From assembly GCA_025174535.1 (NCBI GenBank), contig JALBUN010000041.1, positions 1 through 64,000 of the forward strand: DNA of 64,000 nucleotides. Direction: 5' to 3'. This DNA comes from Cantharellus purpuraceus (Eukaryota > Basidiomycota > Agaricomycetes > Cantharellales > Hydnaceae). The notes under the pieces are model-generated. The model ran no database searches. It worked only from the letters and a program-made list of their open reading frames with translations, and was not told where the DNA came from. This document shows, in pieces, positions 31,817 through 43,292 of this stretch; position 1 is the stretch's first letter, and each line of letters begins with the position of its first letter. The position numbers and the translations under genes are program-made.

Positions 31817-33490
31817 TTATACATTGCGTTTCCTTTTTCCCTTCCCCTTGTCAACCTCAGGCTCTGTCTCCGACACCATCTCCAACTCATCATCACTCTC
31901 TGCATCCGACACCCAATCTTTCTCATCCCCCATATCTGAATCTTCATCCAAGGGGGCCATGAACTTCCGCAGCCGACACAACTCAGCAGTCCGCCGACCC
32001 TCCAGAACCTCCTTCCATTTCATTGTCTTCACCAAGTCCACTAACAACCCCTCTGTCTGCCGGAGGTGCTCCGACTGCAGGTTAACCAGCCGGATAAGCT
32101 GGCCCATGGTACTATTGGGTGCAGAGACGTGCCCTGTACCTGCACCGGTCATTGCCCCTTCTGACCCAACACCGCTACCCCCAGCTGCCACAGCACCTGT
32201 CTCTGTCCACCGCTTTTTGGTCGGATGACCTTCCAATTCTTTCTCCGCCCCTCCTTGTACCACTAGCCAGGGCTGGATGCTCTGACTCTGGGGATCGAAC
32301 TTTCCATCGATCCTACACCCTCCTTTCTGACCCTGACAACGATCGCAGGACCGAAGGCGGTGAGTTGGGCCGGTAGGCCACACACACTCCATGCCCACAT
32401 CCCAACACAAGTCACAAATTACACCAGGCCCACTGAATGGCTCCATTGGAGCCAGAGCCTTGGGTGGTCCACTCCTTCTTGATGCAGCCTCCAAGTGCTC
32501 CCTCTCCTCCTCCTTGTCCTGCTGTTCAGCTGCCACCTTCTCCATCTCGCGCTTGCAAAGCTGGATCGCTGACCTAGCGACACGCAGCTCCTTCTTATGG
32601 GTCACCAACATGCAACTCTCTGCCTTGCACCATATGACCCTCCAGTCCGCCTCCTGCTTCTCTGTATCAGCACTTGGGTGCGCCTTCAATGAAAAACCAT
32701 GACCTCGAGGTTCTTCTTGGTGGTAGTAGCATAAAGCTCTGCTCTTTTGCGAGCCTTGACCACAGCTACCCAAGCCATCTCCTCGTAACCATTCGAGGTT
32801 GGATCCGGCTCCACATCTGTCCCAACATCCACGCCTGCCTCAGGCTCTGCATTTGCGTCAAGCTCCATATTAGCATTGGGATCTGCCTCCACCTCTGCCC
32901 TCTCCACCTCCGCTGTGTCATCTTCCTCGCTGCACCCACTGCAAATAACAGCCATGACCACGGACGTAATGGCAAGTCCACCATAGGGACAGTTGTCAGA
33001 CGGGTCATCTCCATCCACATAATTGAGATGATGGCGACCTCAGGGGTCCCTGCCCATATTGGCACACTCAGACTCCCAGGTGACTGGTCGCCCCTGCCCC
33101 GGTCACCTCCTCCTCTACCTCCATGGTGACTTCTAGCTCATGCACCTGCTCTTCCACTTCCTTCAGTCTCGTGGCCTCCATCACAGCTGCAAGTTCCTTG
33201 ACCCTGCAGGCTCTCTCGGCTTTTGCTTCCTCCTCCTTCCTTCTCCGTTCCATCTCCGCTGCCTCCTTCCATCTCCGCTCCTCCTCCCCCTTCCATCTCC
33301 ACTCCTCCTCCTCCTTCCGTCTTTGCTCCTCCTCCTCCTTCTGTCTCTGTTCCGCCTCCTCCTCCTCCTTCTGTCTCCATTCTGCCTCCTCCTCCTCTTT
33401 CCACCTCCGCTCCTCTTCCTCTTCCTTCCGTTGAGCCAGGAGCAATTGCTCCAGCTCAGCCACGCTCATGTTTTCCAAAGGGTTTGACAT
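31817..33490 (-). pseudogene. Antisense accessory gene of gypsy G1, copy B: coiled-coil protein with two C-x2-C-x6-C motifs (frameshifted)
   Basis: Starts at 33490 with MSNPLENMSVAELEQLLLAQ, then a long Glu/Arg/Lys coiled coil and an acidic middle, broken by frame changes near 33070-32930 and 32690-32720. The last 290 codons are open and hold CDLCWDVGMEC and CDRCQGQKGGC (two C-x2-C-x6-C motifs about 20 residues apart), then GQLIRLVNLQSEHLRQTEGL and the acidic/basic tail ending KGKGKRKRNV. The paired motifs suggest metal binding and perhaps DNA binding. It runs antisense between gypsy pol (ends 31659) and the LTR (starts 33632), so its promoter region adjoins the LTR. Copy A (4363-6056) is intact where this copy is shifted, and the reverse, so an ancestral full-length gene is likely. 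The family was not recognised. Confidence 0.65.
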
Positions 33491-33655
33491 TGTTGAGGAT
33501 AAGACCTCAATCATGCCCCTCCTTTTATATGTCTCCAGACCCCCAGTATAACTCCGACTGCGCCCAACCATCTCACTTATTCAATCCATGGATATGAGGC
33601 CTCAGGGGCTCGGCCTTAAATGGAGAGATACTGTTATGACTATATTCATTAACGC

Positions 33656-33940
33656 TGTCGGTTCGCTTATGGAATAGATCCTATAAGCCTGCACGCAACA
33701 GTCCTAGCAAACAGATGGTGTGTAACGCAGTTGTTCAGCACTTCCAAAGATCAATCAGGTTGAGGGGTAGAGGTAGCACTGAGTAACAGGGAAGTGGAAT
33801 AGTGCTCTGTGGTTGGATGAGGATGGGAGCAAAAGGTCAGTTCCAATGGCTGATCGTGCTCTGTGACTGGATGACAATGGGGAGCCCGGTTGGGAGGTAC
33901 GTGAAAGCTGGTTTCAGGAGAAGTGACCTCTTGGTGGCGG
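33656..33940 (-). repeat. 3' end of a TG...CA element (minus), 285 bp
   Basis: Plus strand starts TGTCGGTTCGCTTATGG, the reverse complement of the element end at 42685-42707. It stops at GGTGGCGG where a plus-oriented copy begins. It is read as the remaining 3' end of the first copy that landed in the LTR. Confidence 0.7.
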
Positions 33941-35087
33941 TGATGAGCCAGGACGCATCAAGGACATATATTGAACCACTCTGACAGTCCAACTCCGCCA
34001 GCATCTTTTCGTATCAACTTTTAAATAGCACCACAACTCCCTCTCCACCTCAGTCTCTAATTCTAGCCATCGATCGTCACTCATGTTTCATCGCCATCGA
34101 TCATTATCAGCCTTCTATTCACACCAATCCTTTCATCATCATTCACATGGCTTCCAATTCTATTCCCCTCTCCAACATCGCTTCTAATAATATGTCACAC
34201 TGGTCTCTGGACACAGAGGACTATCAAAAATACGCCGAGTTCCACAGGCATGTTAAGCCACCTCCACGTGTCAAAATACTTCCCAAACTCTTTCAACGTC
34301 CAAGATCCCCACCATGTCTCTCCTATGCCATTGGTGATCCTATATTCTTTCACAATTCCGTTGAACCATATACATTCCTCAGCATTTCGCCTCTATATTG
34401 TAACACGGATAGAAGAGTCAAACGTGAGGTAGAATTTCAGTCACCATCGCCAACCTATCCTCCCACTTCAATCCAACTCAGGTTATATCGTGTCAGGCAA
34501 AGGGACCGAATACCCTTGGAATGGGATACCATATGGAGACATATCACTAAGACAATAAGGAGTATTTGTTGTGGATGCTGACTGAAGTCCTCATGTGACT
34601 CAGGGTCAATTTACCTTCGGAGCCGTAGGGAAGATGGTATTGGTGGAAATTTCTATTGTTCTTTTATATGACTCACCCCTGTTTCATCTTTTAATTCATT
34701 CATACATGACTTGCTCATCCTTGTTCTATTTTTGGTTCTTTTATTACTCATCACCCCCTATTCTTACAAAGATTACCCCTATCTGTCGCTTCATTTCTCC
34801 ATGATTTCCCCATTAGTAGTTCAACTTCACATGCTTCATCAGCAGGCTTGATCAGCATTTCTTGCATCATATCGCATCATTTGCTCCTCATATTGTGTCG
34901 TTGTGCCCTGGGGATTTGTATATAAAAGGGCGCTAGTTTTTGCCTTTGGAATCAATCAACAAGTTTTCAGCCAATGCTCTAAAGTCAAAGTCCACGCTCT
35001 AAGTCTACGCTCTACACTCTACATCACAATCCATCAGCTCTACACTGAGGTAAAACATCTTGGTTCAACAATCAGATTTCCCTCTGC
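33941..35087 (+). mobile_element. TG...CA element copy P1 (plus), truncated at its 3' end
   Basis: Starts TGATGAGCCAGGACGC. It has a TTTAAATAGC promoter-like box (about 34021), a small ORF from 34147, and a second TATA box GTATATAAAAGGG (about 34917), and it stops at TTTCCCTCTGC where a minus copy begins. The full-length form is 41293-42707. The overall look (TG/CA ends, 4-bp duplication, promoter late in the unit) suggests a long solo LTR of an unidentified retroelement. Confidence 0.65.
34147..34581 (+). CDS. ORF of the TG...CA element, 144 residues, unknown
   Basis: MASNSIPLSNIASNNMSHWS opens the ORF, followed by DTEDYQKYAEFHRHVKPPPR, a proline/basic stretch, and a Cys-ended tail. Copies at 37822-38256 and 41499-41933 are identical to each other and differ from this one at a few residues. 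In the minus copies (36873-37136, 40550-40813) the first 60 residues are the same but the end differs because of an extra 829-bp segment. I do not recognise it. It may be a fusion frame created by a deletion. Confidence 0.35.
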   Translation: MASNSIPLSNIASNNMSHWSLDTEDYQKYAEFHRHVKPPPRVKILPKLFQRPRSPPCLSYAIGDPIFFHNSVEPYTFLSISPLYCNTDRRVKREVEFQSPSPTYPPTSIQLRLYRVRQRDRIPLEWDTIWRHITKTIRSICCGC

Positions 35088-37342
35088 TGTCAGTTCACTT
35101 AGGGAATAGATCCTATAAGCCTGTGCGCAACGGTCCTAGCAAACAGACGGTGTGTAATGCAGTTGTTCAGCACTCCAAAGATCAATCAAGTCGAGGGGTA
35201 GAGGTAGCACTTAGTAACAGGGAAGTGGAATAGTGCTCTGTGGTTGGATGGGGATGGGAGCGAAAGGTCGGTCCCGATGGCTGATCATGCTCTGTGACTG
35301 GATGACAATGGGGAGCCCAGTTAGGAGGTACGTGAAAGCTGGTTTCAGGAGAAGCGACCTCTCGGTGGCAGAGGGAAATCTGATCATTGAACCAAGGTGT
35401 TTTCCCTCAGTGTAGAGATGATGGATTGTGATGTAAAGCATAGAGCATAGACTTAGAGCGTGGACTTTGACTTTAGAGCATTGGCTGAAAACTTGTTGAT
35501 TGATTCCAAAGGCAAAAACTAGCGCCCTTTTATATACAAATCCCCAGGGCACAACGACACAATATGAGGAGCAAATGATGCGATATGATGCAAGAAATGC
35601 TGATCAAGCCTGCTGATGAAGCATGTGAAGTTGAACTACTAATGGGGAAATCATGGAGAAATGAAGCGACAGATAGGGGTAATCTTTGTAAGAATAGGGG
35701 TGATGAGTAATAAAAGAACCAAAAATAGAACAAGGATGAGCAAGTCATGTATGAATGAATTAAAAGATGAAACAGGGGTGAGTCATATAAAAGAACAATA
35801 GAAATTTCCACCAATACCATCTTCCCTACGGCTCCGAAGGTAAATTGACCCTGAGTCACATGAGGACTTCAGTCAGCATCCACAACAAATACTCCTTATT
35901 GTCTTAGTGATATGTCTCCATATGGTATCCCATTCCAAGGGTATTCGGTCCCTTTGCCTGACACGATATAACCTGAGTTGGATTGAAGTGGGAGGATAGG
36001 TTGGCGATGGTGACTGAAATTCTACCTCACGTTTGACTCTTCTATCCATGTTACAATATAGAGGCGAAATGCTGAGGAATGTATATGGTTCAACGGAATT
36101 GTGAAAGAATGTTAAGAAAAGATATGGAGGGGTGTTATGGGTGAGTGTAAAATGATGGTGAGGGATGGTGGCGAAGTAGATTTTGAATAGGGGAGCAATT
36201 ACTGCAAGGATGCAGATATATGCGGGGTCGATGGAAAGATATTGTTTAGTAGAGTAATGTTACCAAATATCAGAATATTTGGTTAAGAACTGGGACTTCT
36301 GCGAAATATTTGAGCAGAAATGGGAATAGCAACACTTCGAAAAAGTGTTTGCTTAATAGAAATGGATGTAATGATCCAAATCGTTCGTAATTTGAGATAG
36401 CTATATAGTTGATGCAATATCCTAATGGGATATGCAAAGGATTTCCAATCGAATAGGTCGTTTAGGAGTTATTCCAGGAACGACAGAAAGTTGACACAAG
36501 CTGTTTGTTTGCAGCTTGGAAGGGATTAAGAGTAATGAATCTCCTTATTGATACTCGTACACAGTTGTAGTTAATATACAATTTGACAATCACATGATAA
36601 AAAAGCCTTTTAGTAAGATTGAAACATATGATAAAAGAAATGATGTGGATACTGATAATATGTGATGTCATGGGGAAAAACTTTTTACAGAGAAAGGAGT
36701 TTTTACCCGTTTGACTTGAGGTTTATGACGAATGAAAATCATCATAATACCTCCCTTTTTGAGTAGTAACCACCCCCGTAGAACGAAAGGATGGCTCACA
36801 AAATAAAATCGAAAAACACCTTCTCCTCATCCCTTAATCAAAAATTCCCAAACTTTTCACAACTTTTTCTTATCATAAAACTCCCCCTTCTTGCTCCAAT
36901 AGATTGTAATATTCCTTGAATAAATTCTTGACAAAGAATATAGGATCACCAATGGCATAGGAGAGACATGGTGGGGATCTTGGACGTTGAAAGAGTTTGG
37001 GAAGTATTTTGACACGTGGAGGTGGCTTAACATGCCTGTGGAACTCGGCGTATTTTTGATAGTCCTCTGTGTCCAGAGACCAGTGTGACATATTATTAGA
37101 AGCGATGTTGGAGAGGGGAATAGAATTGGAAGCCATGTGAATGATGATGAAAGGATTGGTGTGAATAGAAGGCTGATAATGATCGATGGCGATGAAACAT
37201 GAGTGACGATCGATGGCTAGAATTAGAGACTGAGGTGGAGAGGGAGTTGTGGTGCTATTTAAAAGTTGATACGAAAAGATGCTGGCGGAGTTGGACTGTC
37301 AGAGTGGTTCAATATACGTCCTTGATGTGTCCTGGCTCGTCA
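35088..37342 (-). mobile_element. TG...CA element copy M2 (minus), full length with an extra 829-bp segment
   Basis: Minus-strand start TGACGAGCCAGGAC at 37342, end GTGAACTGACA at 35088. Relative to the plus copies it holds 829 bp more between two AAAGAAT repeats (36104-36110 and 36933-36939). The ORF 36873-37136 shares the start of the plus ORF, then ends LFKEYYNLLEQEGGVL. It carries the TATATAAAAGGG box at about 35534. Its right end abuts the LTR at the ACGC duplication. Confidence 0.65.
36873..37136 (-). CDS. ORF of the long form of the TG...CA element, 87 residues, unknown
   Basis: It shares its first 63 or so residues with the 144-residue ORF of the short form and ends with a short acidic helix-like tail (LFKEYYNLLEQEGG). 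The same ORF is repeated exactly at 40550-40813. No family was recognised. Confidence 0.35.
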   Translation of the reverse strand: MASNSIPLSNIASNNMSHWSLDTEDYQKYAEFHRHVKPPPRVKILPKLFQRPRSPPCLSYAIGDPIFFVKNLFKEYYNLLEQEGGVL

Positions 37343-37615
37343 ACGCCCAGATCCCCATCCAATCCACTCAGATCCCCACGCATATGAAATCTATACTCCA
37401 TTTGGGAACCGTCACATCTCCACTTATCTGTCCGATTGTCACTGCTGAATCTCGCCCATCCGTGTCCAGTTCTGATTGATGCATCAGCATCACCATAGGA
37501 ACCTGGACATCCATCCCCGTCGGACTCAGACATACTCATGTAAGGCCGTCAGCCTCGGAGACCCATCACCAGAGTAATTATTATTAGATTTCAAATATGT
37601 ATTTAAGTTGCCCGA

Positions 37616-38762
37616 TGACGAGCCAGGACACAGCGAGGACGCATATCAAACCACTCTGACAGTCCAACTCTGCCAGCATCTTTTCATATCAACTTTTAAA
37701 TAGCACCACAACTCCTTCTCCACCTCAGTCTCTAATTCTAGCCATCGATCGTCACTCATGTTTCATCGCCATCGATCATTATCAGCCTTCTATTCACACC
37801 AATCCTTTCATCATCATTCACATGGCTTCCAATTCTATTCCCCTCTCCAACATCGCTTCTAATAATATGTCACACTGGTCTCTGGACACAGAGGACTATC
37901 AAAAATATGCCGAGCTCCACAGGCATGTTAAGCCACCTCCACGTGTCAAAATACTTCCCAAACTCTTTCAACGTCCAAGATCCCCACCATGTCTCTCCTA
38001 TGCCATTGGCGATCCCATATTCTTTCACAATTCCGTTGAACCATATACATTCCTCGACATTTCGCCTCTATATTGTAACACGGATAGAAGAGTCAAATGT
38101 GAGGTAGAATTTCAGTCGCCATCGCCAACCTATCCTCCCACTTCAATCCAACTCAGGTTATATCGTGTCAGGCAAAGGGACCGAATACTCTTGGAACAGG
38201 ATACCATATGGAGACGGATCACTAAGACAATAAGGAGTATTTGTTGTGGATGCTGACTGAAGTCCTCATGTGACTCAGGGTCAATTTACCTTCGGAGCCG
38301 TAGGGAAGATGGTATTGGTGGAAATTTCTATTGTTCTTTTATATGACTCACCCCTGTTTCATCTTTTAATTCATTCATACATGACTTACTCATCCTTGTT
38401 CTATTTTGGTTCTTTTATTACTCATCACCCCTATTCTTACAAAGATTACCCCTATCTGTCATTTCATTTCTCCATGATTTCCCCATTAGTAGTTCAACTT
38501 CACATGCTTCATCAGCAGGCTTGATCAGCATTTCTTGCATCATATCACATCATTTGCTCCTCATATTGTGTCGTTGTGCCCTGGGGATTTGTATATAAAA
38601 GGGCGCTAGTTTTTTGCCTTTGGGAATCAATCAACAAGTTTTCAGCCAATGCTCTAAAGTCAAAGTCCACGCTCTAAGTCTACGCTCTACACTCTACATC
38701 ACAATCCATCAGCTCTACACTGAGGTAAAACATCTTGGTTCAACAATCAGATTTCCCTCTGC
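37616..38762 (+). mobile_element. TG...CA element copy P2 (plus), truncated
   Basis: Same structure and same 3' break as P1, but its first part matches P3 (41293-42707) rather than P1. The ORF 37822-38256 is identical to that of P3. The switch to P1-like sequence lies between about 38300 and 38650. Confidence 0.7.
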
Positions 38763-41019
38763 TGTCAGTTCACTTAGGGAATAGATCCTATAAGCCTGTG
38801 CGCAACGGTCCTAGCAAACAGGCGGTGTGTAATGCAGTTGTTCAGCACTCCAAAGATCAATCAAGTCGAGGGGTAGAGGTAGCACTTAGTAACAGGGAAG
38901 TGGAATAGTGCTCTGTGGTTGGATGGGGATGGGAGCGAAAGGTCGGTCCCGATGGCTGATCATGCTCTGTGACTGGATGACAATGGGGAGCCCAGTTAGG
39001 AGGTACGTGAAAGCTGGTTTCAGGAGAAGCGACCTCTCGGTGGCAGAGGGAAATCTGATCATTGAACCAAGGTGTTTTCCCTCAGTGTAGAGATGATGGA
39101 TTGTGATGTAAAGCATAGAGCATAGACTTAGAGCGTGGACTTTGACTTTAGAGCATTGGCTGAAAACTTGTTGATTGATTCCAAAGGCAAAAACTAGCGC
39201 CCTTTTATATACAAATCCCCAGGGCACAACGACACAATATGAGGAGCAAATGATGCGATATGATGCAAGAAATGCTGATCAAGCCTGCTGATGAAGCATG
39301 TGAAGTTGAACTACTAATGGGGAAATCATGGAGAAATGAAGCGACAGATAGGGGTAATCTTTGTAAGAATAGGGGGTGATGAGTAATAAAAGAACCAAAA
39401 ATAGAACAAGGATGAGCAAGTCATGTATGAATGAATTAAAAGATGAAACAGGGGTGAGTCATATAAAAGAACAATAGAAATTTCCACCAATACCATCTTC
39501 CCTACGGCTCCGAAGGTAAATTGACCCTGAGTCACATGAGGACTTCAGTCAGCATCCACAACAAATACTCCTTATTGTCTTAGTGATATGTCTCCATATG
39601 GTATCCCATTCCAAGGGTATTCGGTCCCTTTGCCTGACACGATATAACCTGAGTTGGATTGAAGTGGGAGGATAGGTTGGCGATGGTGACTGAAATTCTA
39701 CCTCACGTTTGACTCTTCTATCCATGTTACAATATAGAGGCGAAATGCTGAGGAATGTATATGGTTCAACGGAATTGTGAAAGAATGTTAAGAAAAGATA
39801 TGGAGGGGTGTTATGGGTGAGTGTAAAATGATGGTGAGGGATGGTGGCGAAGTAGATTTTGAATAGGGGAGCAATTACTGCAAGGATGCAGATATATGCG
39901 GGGTCGATGGAAAGATATTGTTTAGTAGAGTAATGTTACCAAATATCAGAATATTTGGTTAAGAACTGGGACTTCTGCGAAATATTTGAGCAGAAATGGG
40001 AATAGCAACACTTCGAAAAAGTGTTTGCTTAATAGAAATGGATGTAATGATCCAAATCGTTCGTAATTTGAGATAGCTATATAGTTGATGCAATATCCTA
40101 ATGGGATATGCAAAGGATTTCCAATCGAATAGGTCGTTTAGGAGTTATTCCAGGAACGACAGAAAGTTGACACAAGCTGTTTGTTTGCAGCTTGGAAGGG
40201 ATTAAGAGTAATGAATCTCCTTATTGATACTCGTACACAGTTGTAGTTAATATACAATTTGACAATCACATGATAAAAAAGCCTTTTAGTAAGATTGAAA
40301 CATATGATAAAAGAAATGATGTGGATACTGATAATATGTGATGTCATGGGGAAAAACTTTTTACAGAGAAAGGAGTTTTTACCCGTTTGACTTGAGGTTT
40401 ATGACGAATGAAAATCATCATAATACCTCCCTTTTTGAGTAGTAACCACCCCCGTAGAACGAAAGGATGGCTCACAAAATAAAATCGAAAAACACCTTCT
40501 CCTCATCCCTTAATCAAAAAATTCCCAAACTTTTCACAACTTTTTCTTATCATAAAACTCCCCCTTCTTGCTCCAATAGATTGTAATATTCCTTGAATAA
40601 ATTCTTGACAAAGAATATAGGATCACCAATGGCATAGGAGAGACATGGTGGGGATCTTGGACGTTGAAAGAGTTTGGGAAGTATTTTGACACGTGGAGGT
40701 GGCTTAACATGCCTGTGGAACTCGGCGTATTTTTGATAGTCCTCTGTGTCCAGAGACCAGTGTGACATATTATTAGAAGCGATGTTGGAGAGGGGAATAG
40801 AATTGGAAGCCATGTGAATGATGATGAAAGGATTGGTGTGAATAGAAGGCTGATAATGATCGATGGCGATGAAACATGAGTGACGATCGATGGCTAGAAT
40901 TAGAGACTGAGGTGGAGAGGGAGTTGTGGTGCTATTTAAAAGTTGATACGAAAAGATGCTGGCGGAGTTGGACTGTCAGAGTGGTTCAATATACGTCCTT
41001 GATGTGTCCTGGCTCGTCA
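38763..41019 (-). mobile_element. TG...CA element copy M3 (minus), near-identical to M2
   Basis: Second tandem copy of M2, with the same 829-bp segment and the same ORFs. It ends at the G1 LTR piece 41020-41292. Confidence 0.75.
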
Positions 41020-41292
41020 ACGCCCAGATCCCCATCCAATCCACTCAGATCCCCACGCATATGAAATCTATACTCCATTTGGGAACCGTCACATCTCCAC
41101 TTATCTGTCCGATTGTCACTGCTGAATCTCGCCCATCCGTGTCCAGTTCTGATTGATGCATCAGCATCACCATAGGAACCTGGACATCCATCCCCGTCGG
41201 ACTCAGACATACTCATGTAAGGCCGTCAGCCTCGGAGACCCATCACCAGAGTAATTATTATTAGATTTCAAATATGTATTTAAGTTGCCCGA

Positions 41293-42707
41293 TGACGAGC
41301 CAGGACACAGCGAGGACGCATATCAAACCACTCTGACAGTCCAACTCTGCCAGCGTCTTTTCATATCAACTTTTAAATAGCGCCGCAACTCCTTCTCCAC
41401 CTCAGTCTCTAATTCTAGCCATCGATCGTCACTCATGTTTCATCGCCATCGATCATTATCAGCCTTCTATTCACACCAATCCTTTCATCATCATTCACAT
41501 GGCTTCCAATTCTATTCCCCTCTCCAACATCGCTTCTAATAATATGTCACACTGGTCTCTGGACACAGAGGACTATCAAAAATATGCCGAGCTCCACAGG
41601 CATGTTAAGCCACCTCCACGTGTCAAAATACTTCCCAAACTCTTTCAACGTCCAAGATCCCCACCATGTCTCTCCTATGCCATTGGCGATCCCATATTCT
41701 TTCACAATTCCGTTGAACCATATACATTCCTCGACATTTCGCCTCTATATTGTAACACGGATAGAAGAGTCAAATGTGAGGTAGAATTTCAGTCGCCATC
41801 GCCAACCTATCCTCCCACTTCAATCCAACTCAGGTTATATCGTGTCAGGCAAAGGGACCGAATACTCTTGGAACAGGATACCATATGGAGACGGATCACT
41901 AAGACAATAAGGAGTATTTGTTGTGGATGCTGACTGAAGTCCTCATGTGACTCAGGGTCAATTTACCTTCGGAGCCGTAGGGAAGATGGTATTGGTGGAC
42001 GTTTCTATTGTTCTTTTATATGACTCACCCCTGTTTCATCTTTTAATTCATTCATACACGACTTACTCATCCTTGTTCTATTTTGGTTCTTTTATTACTC
42101 ATCACCCCCTATTCTTACAAAGATTACCCCTATCTGTCATTTCATTTCTCCATGATTTCCCCATTAGTAGTTCAACTTCACATGCTTCATCAGCTGCTTG
42201 ATCAGCATTTCTTGCATCATATCACATCATTTGCTCTTCATATTGTGTCGTTGTGCCCTGGGGATTTGTATATAAAAGGGCGCTAGTTTTTTGCCTTTGG
42301 GAATCAATCAACAAGTTTTCAGCCAACGCTCTAAAGTCAAAGTCCACGCTCTAAGTCTATGCTCTATGCTTTACATCACAATCCATCATCTCTACACTGA
42401 GGTAAAACTCCTTGGTTCAACGATCAGATTTCCCTCCGCCACCGAGAGGTTGATTCTCCTGAAACCAGCTTTCGCATACCTCCCAACCGGGCTCCACATT
42501 GTCATCCAGTCACAGAGCACGATCAGCCATCGGGACCGACCTTTAGCTCCCATCCTCATCCAACCACAGAGCACTATCCCACTTCCCTGTTACGTACCCC
42601 TCGCCCTGATTGATCTTTGGAGTGCTGAACAACTGCGTTACACACCGTCTGTTTGCTAGGACCGTTGCGCGCAGGCTTATAGGATCTATTCCATAAGCGA
42701 ACCGACA
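41293..42707 (+). mobile_element. TG...CA element copy P3 (plus), complete, 1415 bp
   Basis: Starts TGACGAGCCAGGACACAGCG and ends AAGCGAACCGACA. A 4-bp duplication CCGA flanks it. It is the best reference copy: promoter-like TTTAAATAGC at about 41373, ORF 41499-41933, TATA box at about 42268, and a 3' part after it that would be R-U5 if this is an LTR. No primer site or polypurine tract flanks it, as expected for a solo LTR. Confidence 0.75.
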
Positions 42708-42810
42708 CCGACTGGGGACTTCATTCCCCAGTTTGAATATTGAATCATGCCTAGTTCCTAAGTCCGATCCTAATTCTCTAAGTTGTACTCTGTCTCCAAA
42801 ATCTCAGACA

Positions 42811-42960
42811 CCAGTATTAGTGAGGGCGCAGCACATAAGCTGAAGCCGAGTCCGTTCCAACCCCCACGATGTACCCTGACCCCTCTCCAACTCCAACCCA
42901 ACCTCCAACCTGACTTCCGACCCAATCTCCAACCCCCAATTGGACCTAGTGCATAACAGG
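42811..42960 (+). pseudogene. G1 leader and broken gag start after the split LTR
   Basis: It matches the leader and the first residues of the gag at 206-538 (compare SDPISNPQLDLVHN with SDPQSDLVHN), with an ATG at about 42869 and a frame slip. It is cut at 42960 by a G2-family LTR piece. As pol lies on the other side of the same LTR, the order here is pol, LTR, gag. Confidence 0.6.
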
Positions 42961-43292
42961 TTGCCAAGATATTGAGCATTTACTGGCAGTGGTGACCAGA
43001 TTGAATTGGAGATTGAAATGAGTCATGTGATTGAAAATGAGTCAGCTGATCAGGTGACTCTGCTGACTTTGAAGCTCCTGTGAAGTTTTATGGGTCCATG
43101 TGGGTCCCAACTTTGCCTAGCAGAACAATAAGTTTGTGAACTCATTTCATATGAAAAAATAGAGAATATTTCAATGACCCTAAATCAAGAGAAAGCAGCA
43201 AGTTTATGTTCATATTTTAAGGCCAGGAAGCAAAATTGTACAGTTTTGAGACAGTAAACAAGATCTTTATCAGGGAAAACCAGACCCCATAC
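42961..43292 (-). repeat. Truncated G2-family LTR end
   Basis: It matches 18820-19180 of the G2 LTR (AAGATATTGAGCATTTACTGG, two TGAGTCA sites, AAAATAGAGAATATTT, ending CCCATACA) with moderate divergence. The TATA-side part of the LTR is missing. Confidence 0.75.

Larger units (their letters stand above)
33941..41292. repeat. Tandem duplication of a 3.68-kb unit (two copies)
   Basis: Unit 1 is 33941-37615 and unit 2 is 37616-41292. Each holds a truncated plus element, a full minus element and the same piece of G1 LTR. ORFs in the minus elements of the two units are identical (36873-37136 and 40550-40813; 36462-36671 and 40138-40347). Offsets between matching points are 3675-3677 bp. Confidence 0.9.
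33632..42810 (+). repeat. G1 LTR split into pieces by nested insertions
   Basis: Pieces at 33632-33655, 37343-37615 (again at 41020-41292 by duplication) and 42708-42810 align end to end with the 391-bp LTR at 597-987. Short duplications at the breaks are ACGC (33652-33655 and 37343-37346) and CCGA (41289-41292 and 42708-42711). After 42810 comes a leader and a broken gag start. Confidence 0.8.

Noticed and set aside
33123..33597. Ser/Pro/Leu-rich plus-strand frames
   Set aside because: They are opposite-strand shadows of the coiled-coil accessory gene.
34595..34804. 69-residue ORF repeated in several element copies
   Set aside because: It lies over the U3-like region next to the TATA box and is frame-shifted among copies, so it is unlikely to be coding.
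33656..42707. Terminal-inverted-repeat DNA transposon of 9 kb
   Set aside because: The inverted ends belong to separate copies of one TG...CA element in opposite orientations, and no transposase is present.
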